Positions 27,662 through 38,336 of a stretch of DNA of 40,915 nt are shown piece after piece. The DNA comes from Pyronema omphalodes. Its lineage: Eukaryota > Ascomycota > Pezizomycetes > Pezizales > Pyronemataceae. Each line of letters begins with the position of its first letter. Positions within the stretch are counted from its first letter, which is position 1. Below the pieces are notes generated by a model. It ran no database searches. It was given only the letters and a program-made list of their open reading frames with translations, and was not told the DNA's origin. Both the position numbers and the translations under genes were made by a program. The stretch spans positions 1 through 40,915 of the forward strand of contig JAJJXM010000138.1 in NCBI GenBank assembly GCA_024516155.1. Direction: 5' to 3'.

Positions 27662-28924
27662 CGGCGGTCATGGTGGTATCAGCGATGGGGTTGGTGTCGG
27701 CGGGAATGTTGTCGTAGGTGGTGTCTGGGCGGGTTTTCAGCCATGCCTCTCTCACTATTCCTACTTTTACTGGGCATTTAGTGCTGTATGCTGCGTGTTG
27801 GGTGTCAGCATGTCCTGCGGCTACGCAGTTAGAGCATCTGTAAACGGTGTGGATGCACTTCCTGCCCTTCTGTTTGGGGCATTCTCCACAGAAGTGGTAT
27901 TCCGTTGGGTGTACGGCGGCGCATATGCCGCAGGTAGGGCTGTTGTCGGCGGCGCACGTCGCGTGGTGGTGCCCAAACTTCTGGCACCTACGGCATTGGT
28001 CGATGGGCCTGGCGGAGAAGAACTCGGTGACTTTCCGTGGTTCGAATAAGACGACAACCTTCGTGCGTTTCAATGGGTTGTAGTCGTTGGCGGAGTTGAG
28101 GGCGATCATGACGCTCAACGCCGGCCTGACCGGCCCGTTTGTCAGGGTGAGATATGTATCGCGGTGGTTGGGTTAATCTGACGGAGTGGGTACGTTCGAG
28201 TTCGGCTTGCTGGTTTTGCATGCCGTCCTCAGAGTCTGGGTAGTACTCGGTTGGTACGCCATGGACTGCCAGTTTGTACCATTTCTCATTTATGCGGGGG
28301 GGGGCAGCAACGCAGGGTGTATTTTGCGTGCGGCTTTGAGGATGAGGGGCAGGTGGGGGGGTGATATCAGCGGGTGTGGTTTGGGGGGAGGGGGTCAAAA
28401 TAAGATTTCCGTTAATGTTCTTCTTCACCATTGAGATAGAGACGTTCTCAGGAGCATTTGCTTTGCGCAAGGCGTCGTTGACGGCAACTCCGATTGCTAT
28501 TCTGGAGCTCTCTGGAAAGGAACGGGGGTCTGGGCATGGGATAATAATGTCGGTGGGGGGCGGGGGATTCTTTCTTTTGGGCTTTGGCGGGTTTGGTGGT
28601 TTGTTTAGGAGGCGTGGGGGCAGCAGCGGGGAATAGCTTCTTCGTTGCGGGTCCTTCTTCTTGCCACGGGGTGGAGGGGTTCAGATCGGGGCGGGGGGCA
28701 TGGACGGGGAGGGCGATCTTGTGTTTCTTGAGCTCGTTCTCGGCTTCAAGACAGCGTTTTTTCCAGTAGGCAAGTTCCTTGGGGGAGGGGGCAGCGGGGG
28801 TAGGGGCGTGAATAGAGGCGAGATCGTCGGATTCGGGGGGGGGGGTGGAGCGGGGATAGTGGGGTTCTCGGCGGTGGAGGATTCGACGGGTGAAAGGAGG
28901 GCTGAGATGTCTTCGTTGGGGAGC
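27654..28924 (-). pseudogene. D1 ORF1: Gag-like zinc-knuckle protein, 5' end lost
   Basis: It contains a short coiled coil (AYWKKRCLEAENELKKHKI), a Pro/Lys-rich region, the core NEKWYKLAVHGVPTEYYPDS, PPRYISHPDKR, then CRRCQKFGHHHATC (CX2CX4HX4C), CGICAAVHPTEYHFC and CSNCVAAGH ending KCPVKV. Two frameshifts: one near 28550-28566 in a run of G, one near 28115 after PDKRAGQA. The N-terminus is cut by B6 at 28925. It is closest to C1 ORF1. The TAG stop overlaps the ORF2 ATG by 8 bases. Confidence 0.87.
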
Positions 28925-29456
28925 GTTTGTTTGTTTGTTTGTCTGTTCTCTCATTACTTGTTTGCAACCCGAAGGTTATGACAAGGGACAGATAAATACA
29001 AAAGAGAAGAAGAAAGAAATGTAAAAGCAAAAACCCAGTCTCCACCTCTACCAGTCTCCTCCTCTTGATCGTTGTGGTTGTGGGGTCTGTCCCCACTGTT
29101 ACTACGGGGGTTTCTTGTCCAAGCGCGTCTGATGTTCCAAGTGCCCTGCTTGCACAGAGGCCGCCTCGCCGGGCTCCTCCCTTTCCTCCTCCCTTCCCCT
29201 CCCATTTTTAACCATTTTTCCTCCTTTATTTCCTCCACAAAGCAAAAACAAAACCAAAGCAAAGTTAAACGGCCGCCGGGCCACCCGTGCCCCCATTCTC
29301 CTCTCCTCCCTCCCCTCCTCCGCCGGTGTCTCCTGACTCTTTGCCCTTTGAGACACCCGGGCCCGCCCTGCCCCTCTTCTCCTCCCCTCTCTCCTCTTCT
29401 CCTTCCTTCTTCCTCAGCCTTCTCGCTGCTCCCCCTCGCCTCTCTCCCCTTCTTGT
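28925..29456 (-). mobile_element. B6: 3' part of a B element (A-type end), cut by C2
   Basis: On the minus strand: the last part of the B coding region (stop TAA at 29267-29265), the B 3' segment, the A-type end with stem-loop at 28966-28977, and an (AAAC)n tail abutting D1 ORF1. The sequence stops at 29456 where C2 begins. The 5' part of B6 and its second target copy probably lie beyond C2, outside the window. Confidence 0.85.
29265..29456 (-). pseudogene. B6 protein gene, C-terminal remnant
   Basis: Only the Arg/Gly/Glu-rich C-terminal tail is visible (RRGERRGGAARRLRKKEG to the GGPAAV end), open and in the standard frame. The rest is separated by the C2 insertion. Whether the complete B6 frame is intact cannot be judged from this window. 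Confidence 0.75.
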
Positions 29457-29749
29457 AAAAAACCACTCAGCAAAGAGCGACCCCCCCCCTGCCTTTTCAA
29501 CAACCACGCCGAAATCGCAAGATTTTATCCCGGATTATTGTTCGGCAGCCCCGAATTACCTATTCGCAGCATTTCCAGATCAGGCCCTCTCTTTTTCGTT
29601 GAGTTTTCATCGAAAAAGAGTTTTCGGGCCCCTGAGAAAAGCCCCGCGAACCGGTTCCATCAACACCACCCTCCACCCACATCAACAACCATCATTTCAA
29701 TCGCGGATTCCTTGTCGCTACCGCAGAAACAACTTATTCCGAACTTCCG

Positions 29750-30124
29750 ATGCCCACCCGATCCTCCGCTGTTGCGAAACAGCCCCTCCCCCCCGACAAA
29801 GCGCCCCCTCGAGCGCTCGCGAAAGAAAAACGCGCTAACGCAGAGCCGCACGAGTCCGACGCGTCCGACGTTGAGATGCACGTAGACACGTGCTCTGACG
29901 TCAGCGAGGATTCAAGCGACGACGACGCGTCTCCCCGAGACAGCTCCCCAACGCCAACTTCTCGCTACACCACCAACGCCCCCACCCAAAACACCCCACA
30001 ACAAAAAACCCCTCCCTGTAAACTCCGACACCCCCGACCAACTGAGCAACAATGACCCCAAATACTCCATCCAACAAACCACCGGAAAACAGAAAAAACG
30101 CCCTGCCGCCTCCACTGCCCATAC
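29750..30124 (+). pseudogene. C2 ORF1, first part
   Basis: The ATG at 29750 starts MPTRSSAVAKQPLPP and then an acidic Ser/Asp-rich stretch (SDVSEDSSDDD). Relative to C1, an extra C in the C run near 29979 shifts the frame to a stop at 30053-30055. The rest of this ORF1 is at 39146-40084 and beyond. Confidence 0.82.
30111..30124 (+). repeat. Target-site duplication of C1 (right copy 39132-39145)
   Basis: TCCACTGCCCATAC occurs at 30111-30124 and at 39132-39145, the latter immediately after the (AAAT)n tail of C1. The same sequence inside C1 itself (30779-30792) shows that the target was another family C copy at the homologous position. Confidence 0.9.
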
Positions 30125-30418
30125 AAAAACACCACCCAGCAAAGAGCGACCCCCCCCCTGCCTTTTCAACAACCACGCCGAAATCGCAAGATTTTATCGC
30201 GGATTATTGTTCGGCAGCCCCGAATTACCTATTCGCAGCATTTCCAGATCAGGCCCTCTCTTTTTCGTTGAGTTTTCATCGAAAAAGAGTTTTCGGGCCC
30301 CTGAGAAAAGCCCCGCGAACCGGTTCCATCAATACCACCCTCCACCCACATCAACTACCATCATTTCAATCGCGGATTCCTTGTCGCTACCGCAGAAACA
30401 ACTTATTCCGAACTTCCG
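30125..30418 (+). promoter_or_regulatory. C1 5' UTR, likely internal promoter
   Basis: The leader begins AAAAACACCACCCAGC and holds the box AGAGCGACC + C run + TGCCTTTTCAACAAC. This box aligns with the starts of families A and B. It contains no ATG-initiated frame of note. C2 has the same leader at 29457-29749, nearly identical. A promoter role is inferred from position and conservation. Confidence 0.5.
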
Positions 30419-30811
30419 ATGCCCACCCGATCCTCCGCTGTTGAGAAACAGCCCCTCCCCCCCAACAAAGCGCCCCCTCGAGCGCTCGCGAAAGAAAAAC
30501 GCGCTAACGCAGAGCCGCACGAGTCCGACGCGTCCGACGATGAGATGCACGTAGACACGTGCTCTGACGTCAGCGAGGATTCAAGCGACGACCACGCGTC
30601 TCCCCGAGACAGCTCCCCAACGCCAACTTCTCGCAACACCACCAACGCCCCACCCAAAACACCCCACAACAAAAAACCCCTCCCTGTAAACTCCGACACC
30701 CCCGACCAACTGAGCAACAATGACCCCAAATACTCCATCCAACAAACCACCGGAAAACAGAAAAAACGCCCCGCCGCCTCCACTGCCCATACTATCACCC
30801 ATATCGCCGAA
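30419..30811 (+). pseudogene. C1 ORF1, first part (131 codons), cut by B8
   Basis: The ATG at 30419 starts MPTRSSAVEKQPLPPNKAPP. The segment is acidic and Ser-rich (SDVSEDSSDDH), then Pro/Asn-rich with a basic KQKKRPA motif, ending THIAE at the B8 target site. The frame is open, its length is a multiple of three, and it continues in frame at 32826. Except for B8, this ORF1 is undamaged. Confidence 0.9.
30798..30811 (+). repeat. Target-site duplication of B8 (right copy 32812-32825)
   Basis: CCCATATCGCCGAA is identical at 30798-30811 and 32812-32825. C2 carries the empty site once, near 39151-39164, continuing directly into GACTCCACCCC. This is direct proof of the insertion event. Confidence 0.95.
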
Positions 30812-32811
30812 TCGCCGGGCACCACACGGCAACGGCGACCCCCCCCCTGCATTCTCAACAACGAGCACCGAAACCCCCGGTTTTCTCATCGGATTCGGAT
30901 TCGCAGCACTCTGTTACGTTATTCTCTGAATTTTCAGGGAATTCTACGTTGTTTTTGTTGACTTTTGTCGCAAAATCAGAGTTTTCACGAGTTTTGGCTT
31001 ACCCCACCTCACGAAATGTCGCCAAAACAACGACAGAACAACGCCCGACGATCGAAACGGTCCGAAAACGCGTACAATGTTCTAGCCGACCTTCCTCATG
31101 ATGGATCCAATCCTACTTTCGATGGAAGAGAAGGAAAAGTTGATGAAGTTGATGGAAACTTCGCTGGAACACCCTTCCAGAGCGTGGTCTTGGCAGGATC
31201 ACCAGCTCCTTCGGCTTCAACACACCAGCAACAAGCGACAACTGACCACAGCCGGCTCAGAGCCTACCGTCGCTTCTTCGTATCTGCAATTAACGAGGCA
31301 GTTGCAGCTGAGGAGGGCTACGACACCCTAGATCAACTGTTCATAGACAACCACGCCGAGCTCACCGGAGCCAACTTCCTGGGGATACAACAGATCCACC
31401 GGGATACACAGCGACGCTTCAATACCCTCGATGACACCATACGCAACAACAGCGAGGAGATGCGCCACAGATTCGACGTCCTGATGTCGAAATCCAGCAT
31501 CCTGCTGGACGAAAACACGAAGCTGCGCGCAGCATACAACACCACACAGAAAGAAACAGCAGCTCTCAAGGCTGCTGTGGACGCCCTGACGAAGAAAATC
31601 GACGAACAGCAGCAAGTCATTTCGGCACCCCCCTCACCGAACCTTACGGCCTCTTCCTCAGCGATGGAAGAGATGACTATGCAACTGTCTGTCGTCCAAC
31701 ATGACATTCAGGATGTCCTGGACGCTGTTCGCAACCCTCCTGGCAAGAGAAAGCGAAGGGGAAGTGACCAGAACACCGAACCCACCTCACCGACAAACAG
31801 AAGACCGGTGAACCACAAACCGAGAGCGGCATCACCGGTGCGAAGCCTGATGCACTCGAAACATGCGACTACCGCCGCCCAGGACAAGCTTGATGCCCTC
31901 AAGCCTATGTCCCCCCTACCTCTCCTCGCAATCACGTCAACCGATGCGACACCGGAACCTCACCCTGACAGTTCATCTGCTCAGGACACACCTCTACCCG
32001 ACGCCCCGAGCACTGCCCCTGCTGAGACGAACGGATGGAAGACTGTGGAGGCGAAGGCTACGCAGAAGAAAAGGATAAAAGCGCAGGAGACGAGACATAC
32101 GGCAGCGACACCCAGCAAGACCCCTACAACGAAGAATGGTGGAAGGGGAAAGAATACCCACCAACCCAGACAGACAACCCCCTCCGCAAAGAAGACCTGG
32201 GCAGAAGTCGTCAAGAGCGGAGGCATCAACGTCCAGATTGTGCTTGGGAATGGCAATCTTGGACTAACAACACCACCGACAAGAAGGGGAGAGAGGCGAG
32301 GGGGAGCAGCAAGAAGACTGAGGAAGAAGGAAGGAGAAGGGGAGAGAGGGGAGGAGAAGAGGGGCAGGGCGGGCCCGGGTGTCTCGAAGGGCAAAGAGTC
32401 AGGAGACACCGGCGGAGGAGGGGAGAGAGGAGAGGAGAGTGGGGGCACGGGTGGCCCGGCGGCTGTTTAACTTTGCTTTGGTTTTGTTTTTGCTTTGTGG
32501 AGGAAATAAAGGCGGAAAAATGGCTAAACATGGGAAGGGGAAGGGAGGAGGAAAGGGAGGAGCCCGGCGAGGCGGCCTCTGTGCAAGCAGGGCACTTGGA
32601 ACATCAGACGCGCTTGGACAAAAAACCCCCGTAGTATACAGTGGGGACAGACCCCACAACCACAACGATCAAGAGGAGGAGACTGGTAGAGGTGGAGACT
32701 GGGTTTTTGCTTTTACATTTCTTTCTTCTTCTCTTTTGTATTTATCTGTCCCTTGTCATAACCTTCGGGTTGCAAACAAGTAATGAGAGAACAAACAAAC
32801 AAACAAACAAA
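30812..32811 (+). mobile_element. B8: full-length B element (2.0 kb, A-type 3' end) in C1 ORF1
   Basis: About 12 extra bases (tcgccgggcacc) precede the terminal box ACACGGCAACGG with its C run. The full B body, the A-type end with stem-loop at 32760-32771 and an (AAAC)n tail to 32811 follow. It has a perfect 14-base target duplication and an intact gene. A B copy with an A-type end inside a family C element shows that the insertion site does not follow the source of the 3' end. Confidence 0.94.
31016..32470 (+). CDS. B8 protein: intact 484-residue coiled-coil basic protein
   Basis: The ATG at 31016 and the TAA at 32468-32470 give the same length as B1 and B2. Variable patch 1 reads SRLRAYRRFFVSAINEAVA then AEEGYDTLDQLFIDN; patch 2 reads SKSSILLDENTKLRAAYNTT. 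The helix between them (IQQIHRDTQRRFNTLDDTIR) is the same as in B1 and B2. Next come helix MEEMTMQLSVVQHDIQDVL, basic KRKRRG, a long Pro/Ser/Thr linker, TWAEVVKSGG and the Arg/Gly/Glu tail ending GGPAAV. A role in binding element RNA and self-assembly is inferred from composition; no known domain was recognised. Confidence 0.88.
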   Translation: MSPKQRQNNARRSKRSENAYNVLADLPHDGSNPTFDGREGKVDEVDGNFAGTPFQSVVLAGSPAPSASTHQQQATTDHSRLRAYRRFFVSAINEAVAAEEGYDTLDQLFIDNHAELTGANFLGIQQIHRDTQRRFNTLDDTIRNNSEEMRHRFDVLMSKSSILLDENTKLRAAYNTTQKETAALKAAVDALTKKIDEQQQVISAPPSPNLTASSSAMEEMTMQLSVVQHDIQDVLDAVRNPPGKRKRRGSDQNTEPTSPTNRRPVNHKPRAASPVRSLMHSKHATTAAQDKLDALKPMSPLPLLAITSTDATPEPHPDSSSAQDTPLPDAPSTAPAETNGWKTVEAKATQKKRIKAQETRHTAATPSKTPTTKNGGRGKNTHQPRQTTPSAKKTWAEVVKSGGINVQIVLGNGNLGLTTPPTRRGERRGGAARRLRKKEGEGERGEEKRGRAGPGVSKGKESGDTGGGGERGEESGGTGGPAAV

Positions 32812-34343
32812 CCCATATCGCCGAAGACTCCACCCCCGTCCCCGCAAACGTCAAACGACTCCACCCCGACATCGCTCCGATCAACACCACACCTCCCAGC
32901 AACGCCGACCTAGCTCAATCCATCGACGTCCTCCACCACAATCTTGCCACCACCGCGGACATGTTTCGTCACGCCGACCAGACAACGAACGACAGAATCA
33001 ACAAAGCGTTCAAGACAATCAACAAGAACCAGTCCCTCCTCCAATCCATCTACGATGCCGTCCAACTCCTCGCCCCGTCCCTCCTACCGAAAGGAACAGC
33101 TACCGCCGTGTCCCCCACCCCCGTCTCCGCATCCTCCACCCCCCTCGAGACCACCAGCCCCGATACCCAACCCGTTAACGCCCCTCTCGATTTACCCTCC
33201 AAACATGCCCCCCGCCTCAGCGAAGCCGAGTACTGGAAGCAGAGGTGCCTGAACGCCGAAGCTGAACTCCGGAAGAACGAGCTCACTCCTCCCCCTCACC
33301 TACCCCCTCCCCCACCCCAGGCGGATGAACCGTGGCAAGGACCAATACCCGCGGCCACCAAGTTGTTCAAAGAGAAAGCCGCTGCCCCATCAAAGACCCC
33401 CCCTAAGACCACCAAACCCAACCCCCAACGCAAGAACCCCCCCCGCGTCCAAGACATTGTGATCCCCTGCCCTGACCCCCGTGCCCTGCCCGATAGCTCT
33501 AAGGCCGCCATTGGATTAGCCATCAACGAAGCCCTACACAAGGCGAAGGTGGAAGGAAACATCATGACGGTTAGGAAAAATATGGCAGGAAGCCTCATGC
33601 TTACCCCCTCCCCGAACACATCCATTACCGATCTCACCCCCCACCTCTCAGTTATCCACGCCGCTGCCTGCACAGTCCACCCCAACCTCTTGCCCCCCCG
33701 ACTTAACGAAAAATGGTATAAGTTGGCAGTCCACGGAATCCCCACGGACTACTACGAGGACACCGCCGAGGGTATGCAGAAATCGCAGCAAGAAATCGAG
33801 ACGAACCACAACGTACGCCTGACACAACCCCCAAGGTACATCTCTCACCCGGACAAGCGTGTTGGTAAGACCGCCTCCAGTGTGATGATCGCACTGAAGT
33901 CCAGCGAGGAATACAACATCCTCAAGAGAACAAAGGTGACAGTATTATTCGAACAACGCAAGGTGACAGAATTCTTCACCGCCCGTTCCATTGACCAATG
34001 CCGCAGGTGCCAGAAATTTGGACATCATCACGCAATCTGCCCAGCTGACAATGGCCCCGCCTGCGCGATATGCGCCGCCCCTCACCCCACCGAATATCAC
34101 CAATGCAGCCAGTGTCCCACAATCCAGGGCCGCAAATGTCAACACACCCTCTACAAGTGTGCAAATTGCGTCGCCGCTGGCCACACAGACGTCCACCACG
34201 CCGCATACAGCACCCGCTGCCCCGTCAAAGTGAACGTCGTCAGGGAAGCCTGGCAAAAGACCCGCCCGGAGACAACACCCCTAGACGCCATCCCCGCCGA
34301 AATAAACCCCATCGCCGACACCACCATGACCACTGATGAATAG
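32812..34343 (+). pseudogene. C1 ORF1, second part: Gag-like core and zinc knuckles
   Basis: It resumes at THIAEDSTPVPANVKRL (first 14 bases are target duplication). Features in order: helical segment with DRINKAFKTINKNQSLLQ, short coiled coil EYWKQRCLNAEAELRKNE, Pro-rich stretch, the core NEKWYKLAVHGIPTDYYEDT, PPRYISHPDKRVGKTASSVM, knuckle CRRCQKFGHHHAIC (CX2CX4HX4C), CAICAAPHP and CANCVAAGH clusters, end of frame TAG at 34341-34343. An internal ATG at 32961 could give a 460-residue protein retaining every knuckle. The stop overlaps the ORF2 start (ATGAATAG). Confidence 0.92.
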
Positions 34344-37300
34344 ATACGACTCATCAGCGGCGACCCTTCGCATCGTGTCACATAACACGAATCGCAGCGC
34401 CACCGCACTAACAACACTGCTGAACTCAGCAGGATCCAAAATAGACATATTGCTGGTACAAGAGATTAACGTTAAAGATCCCCGGTACGCAATCACACAT
34501 CCCGATTTCCTTTTGTTACTTCCCCCCCGCAGCCACCACAAAGCCAATCGCACTGCTGCCTATATCTCCCGCCTCAACCCACACGTTCGAGTCACACCAA
34601 GACCGGACGTCAGCGGAGATCCTGACCTCCAGGTACTCGAGGTCAGCACCACACTCATTCCCTCCTTTTACCTCTTAAACATCTATAATGAAAAAGACCC
34701 CCAAACAAAACTATATACCGTCCCCCGCTCCCTTACCCCCCTCACTCTCCCCCACCGTTGCGTGATCACAGGGGACCTCAATGCCCATCACCCTCTGTGG
34801 AACTCCCACGCACGCAGACCAGCGAGAGCAGACGTGCTGGTGGAACTGATGGAAGACCATCAATGGCAACTGGTAAACGTCCCGGACGTTCCTACTTACC
34901 ACTATCGAGACGGATCGGGCTCTTCGGTCCTCGACCTGACTCTGGCAGCCCCGGCGATGGCGAGAGAAATTTCTTCTTGGGCTATTGACGACGGCATTGC
35001 CACGGGATCGGACCACGAGGTGATCCGTTTCCAAATCAACTCCTTACACCCAGACCACCACAACACCGCCGGCGACACTACGCGACTAAACTGGCGCAAG
35101 ACGGACTGGGAGACCTTCACCGAAGAATTGCAACGTCTCACCGAAGCTTCCTACCCCCGGTGGTCCCACCTCCGAGCCAACCCCTCCGCCGAGAACCTCG
35201 ACGAATGGGCTGCCCTCCTTCGCGACTCTATCCAAACCGCCGCCGCGATATCAACACCTACCCTCACCCCAACCCCGCGGTCGAAGAGATGGTGGACGCA
35301 GGAGGTACGCCTGACACGTAAAGACATGACCCGGGCCAGGAGGAGATGGAAACAGACCCGCCTTCCCCAACACCTCGCCGAATACAAACAGTCTCGAAAC
35401 GCCCACTACAGGAAAGTCCGACATGCAAAGGACTCCATGTGGAAGGAATACTTAGCCGCGGTGGAAGGACCAGACATATGGGCGGCCTTCCGATATACAA
35501 ACCCGCGCCGCGCTCAATTGACACCACCGATCAAGACACAGGTAGGAGGAATGGAGAAGGTATGCGTCGACTTCGACAGTAAGGTAGAGGCCTTTCAAGC
35601 GTTATTCCCTCCCCCCCCAGCTGCCCCCCCCAAGCGCACCTCACGACCCAACCCCCAACTCCCCTGGAAAACATTCACCCCCGAAGAAATTCGTACCGCT
35701 ATCACAACATCCTCCCCCAAGAAAGCCCCCGGCCCGGACTCCATCACGTTCGCGTGCCTTAGGAAGGCGTACGATGCAGTCCCCAAAGTTTTCAACGCCC
35801 TGTACTCAACCTTAGGAACGAAAGGATATCATCCGCGGAGCTGGCGAGAGGCCACGACGGTGGTGATACCTAAACCAAACAAACCGGACTATAGCGCCAT
35901 AAAGGCATACCGCCCGATCGCCTTACTCAACTGCTTGGGCAAGGTGTTAGAAAAACTCATGGCGACCCGGCTCAGCCTTATGGCGGAGTCGCACGACATC
36001 CTGCATAAGGACCAGATTGGCGGGCGCCCACAACGCTCGGCAATTGACGCCGCGATGGCACTGACGCATGAGGTAGAAGTTAACGCGGGAAATCGCTTCG
36101 TGACGTCTGCCCTATTTTTAGATGTACGAGGAGCTTTCGATAACGTCTCCTCCGCCAGATTACTGGCAACTATGCACTCACTCGGCTGCCCACAGGCGGT
36201 GATATCGTGGTGTTCCTCATTCTTAAGTGACCGCACAACCGCCCTATCATTTGACGGCAGAACAGATTCACAGCGACCAATTCAAACCGGCATTCCCCAG
36301 GGATCCCCCGCGTCGCCAATACTCTTCCTCATATACCTTCGCCCCCTCTTTGACGCCTTACAATCCGAACACCCGACCCTGTGGACCCCTAGCTATATAG
36401 ACGACGTTGCCTTGGTGGCCCATGGACGAACGAGAGAACAAAATGCGCGCGCCCTGGAAGCAGCCGCTCGCACCGCATTCAACTGGGCGCAGACAAACGC
36501 GGTAGCATTCGACGATTCCAAATCGGAGATGCTGCACTTCCATAAGTCGTGAATCGATGAACACAGCGAAGCAACAAACGTGCGCTTACCGAACGGCACC
36601 ATAGTCACCCCCGGGACTCAAGGAGGCAGCAAGGACGTGGTCCGGTGGATTGGCATACATTTTGATCGCAAACTTTCCTTTCCCAACATGTAAAAATAAG
36701 ACTGACGGCCGCCGCTAGGTCCCTCAACGCCCTCCGAAGTTTGGTACGTCACGAAACAGGTCTGTCCCCCTCAGCGACCCGTACACTTTATCAAGCGTGT
36801 GTAACCTCTAGGTCGGATTTTGGCTCTGAGATCTGGTGGAATGGACAAAAAGGACTGGCCAACACACTACAAACGCAACAAAACTCCGCCCTACGCCGCA
36901 TACTAAACGCATTCACATCGACCCCCATAGTGGCCCTACACAACGAAGCCGCCATACCCCCCGTCGCAGTTCGCCTTCAACGCCGCAGCCGCAAATACGT
37001 TCTCCGCCTCCTCTCCCTCCCCCCTTCCCACCCCGTAGTTAGACGCTGCCCTTCCTCCTTCCCCGTGCCCAACCACTTCCCCACCTCCATATGTGACCCG
37101 TCCGAATATGACTACCCCTGGAACACCACCCGGAAAGCCCCCTCGCGCCTCGTTCGCATGCTCCGCTCCGTCAGTCAGTGGATATTGCCAGACGACGTAA
37201 TCGAGGACACGGCACACCCAAATCCCACCCCGTGGATAAGCTCACCCCTACGAATAAAGATATCCTCCCTCCCCAAACCCGAAGCCGCCGTCGAACACCT

Positions 37301-38336
37301 CTCGCTGATCCGCGACCTGAGCGACGACAAAACCAACATTATCGCCTATACAGACGGCTCCCAACTCGAAGGAAAAACAGGCGCCGGATACTGCATCACC
37401 TCAGGTTTCCCCCGTCAAGTCAACGAATCCATCCCCATGGGCACGACCACAGAAGTGTTCGACGCCGAACTACGAGCAATTCACGACTGCCTCGAGATGT
37501 GCTACAAAATCATCTCCCACAACCACCTCCGACGCCGCCGGATACACGTCTTTACAGACAACCAGGCGGCCATCCTCCGCGCCTCCCGCACAACATATGG
37601 TCCGGGCCAAGAGCTCGCCCGCGCTATACACGACATCGCCTCCTCCCTCCGTTCCAAAGACACATCCGTCACCTTACATTGGGTCCCAGGACATACCGAC
37701 ATACCCGGGAATGACCAAGCCGACCTCCTCGCCAAAACTGCAACCACCCTAACCCCCCCCTCTTCGCTACCGGTCTCCCTGTCCTGGATACACCGACAAA
37801 TTCACGATCAGTACATCCAAGACTGGACGACCTGGTACTCCTCCGCGCCGAAACTTAAAACATACGACGCCCCACACCGTCGACGCCTCGACCATGCCTA
37901 CACGGCCCTACCACGCAAACTATCAACCGCAATCTTGGGATTGCGAACCGGACACGGTTATTTTTTGGACTGCCTTGCTCATCCCCCCACCGCCCAATAC
38001 CCCTCCCGCTCGTGCTCATGCCCCCTTCACCCTCCGCAATCCCCCAAACATCTCATTCTCTCGTGCCCCCACTTCACTTCCCAACGGACCGAACTGCGAC
38101 GCACACTGAAAATCCCACGACGACGACACCTCACACTACCGACAATCTTACACACCACCGCCGGAACCAAAGCACTGTCCGCTATGATCTCAGAGACCAA
38201 GATAGCGACTGCGGAGTGGGCTCACGCAAGGTTAAGTAAACTCCCCGCTGAGGAGGACACATCTGCTACGCTGACAACAGACTGGGGGACGCTGCTGGAC
38301 CTGACGGACGAGCACGCGGTTACCTCTAATAATTAA
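34336..38336 (+). pseudogene. C1 ORF2: endonuclease / RT / RNase H polyprotein, one nonsense and one frameshift
   Basis: The ATG at 34336 gives about 1,333 residues. AP-like endonuclease 1-235 (RIVSHNTNR, LVQEINVKD, VITGDLNAHH, SSVLDLTLAA, SDHEVIRF); linker RWWTQEVRLTRKDM and FPPPPAAPP; RT about 465-740 (PGPDSITFACLRKAYD, YRPIALLNC, DQIGGRPQRSAID, FLDVRGAFDNV, TGIPQGSPASP, YIDD at about 687); RNase H about 1000-1130 (YTDGS, FDAELRAIHD, FTDNQAAI, VPGHTDIPGNDQAD); Cys/His motif SRSCSCPLHPPQSPKHL. Defects: TGA at 36550-36552, likely from CGA, and a one-base deletion near 36686; the frame then stays open from about 36690 to 38336. No full product is possible without repair. Confidence 0.93.

Larger units (their letters stand above)
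29457..30124 (+). mobile_element. C2 segment 1: 5' UTR and ORF1 start
   Basis: This is the family C start (CACYCAGCAAAGAGCGACC, C run, TGCCTTTTCAAC), the leader and the first 125 ORF1 codons. C1 interrupts it at 30124, and it resumes at 39132. The apparent 669-base tandem repeat of this region with 30125-30792 is the 5' end of C1 nested in C2, not a monomer array, as the target duplication shows. Confidence 0.88.

Noticed and set aside
29457..30800. Tandem 669-base repeat of the family C 5' end, resembling promoter monomers of some LINEs
   Set aside because: The second unit is the start of C1 inserted in C2. The 14-base target duplication at 30111-30124 and 39132-39145 and the continuation of C2 after C1 explain it fully.
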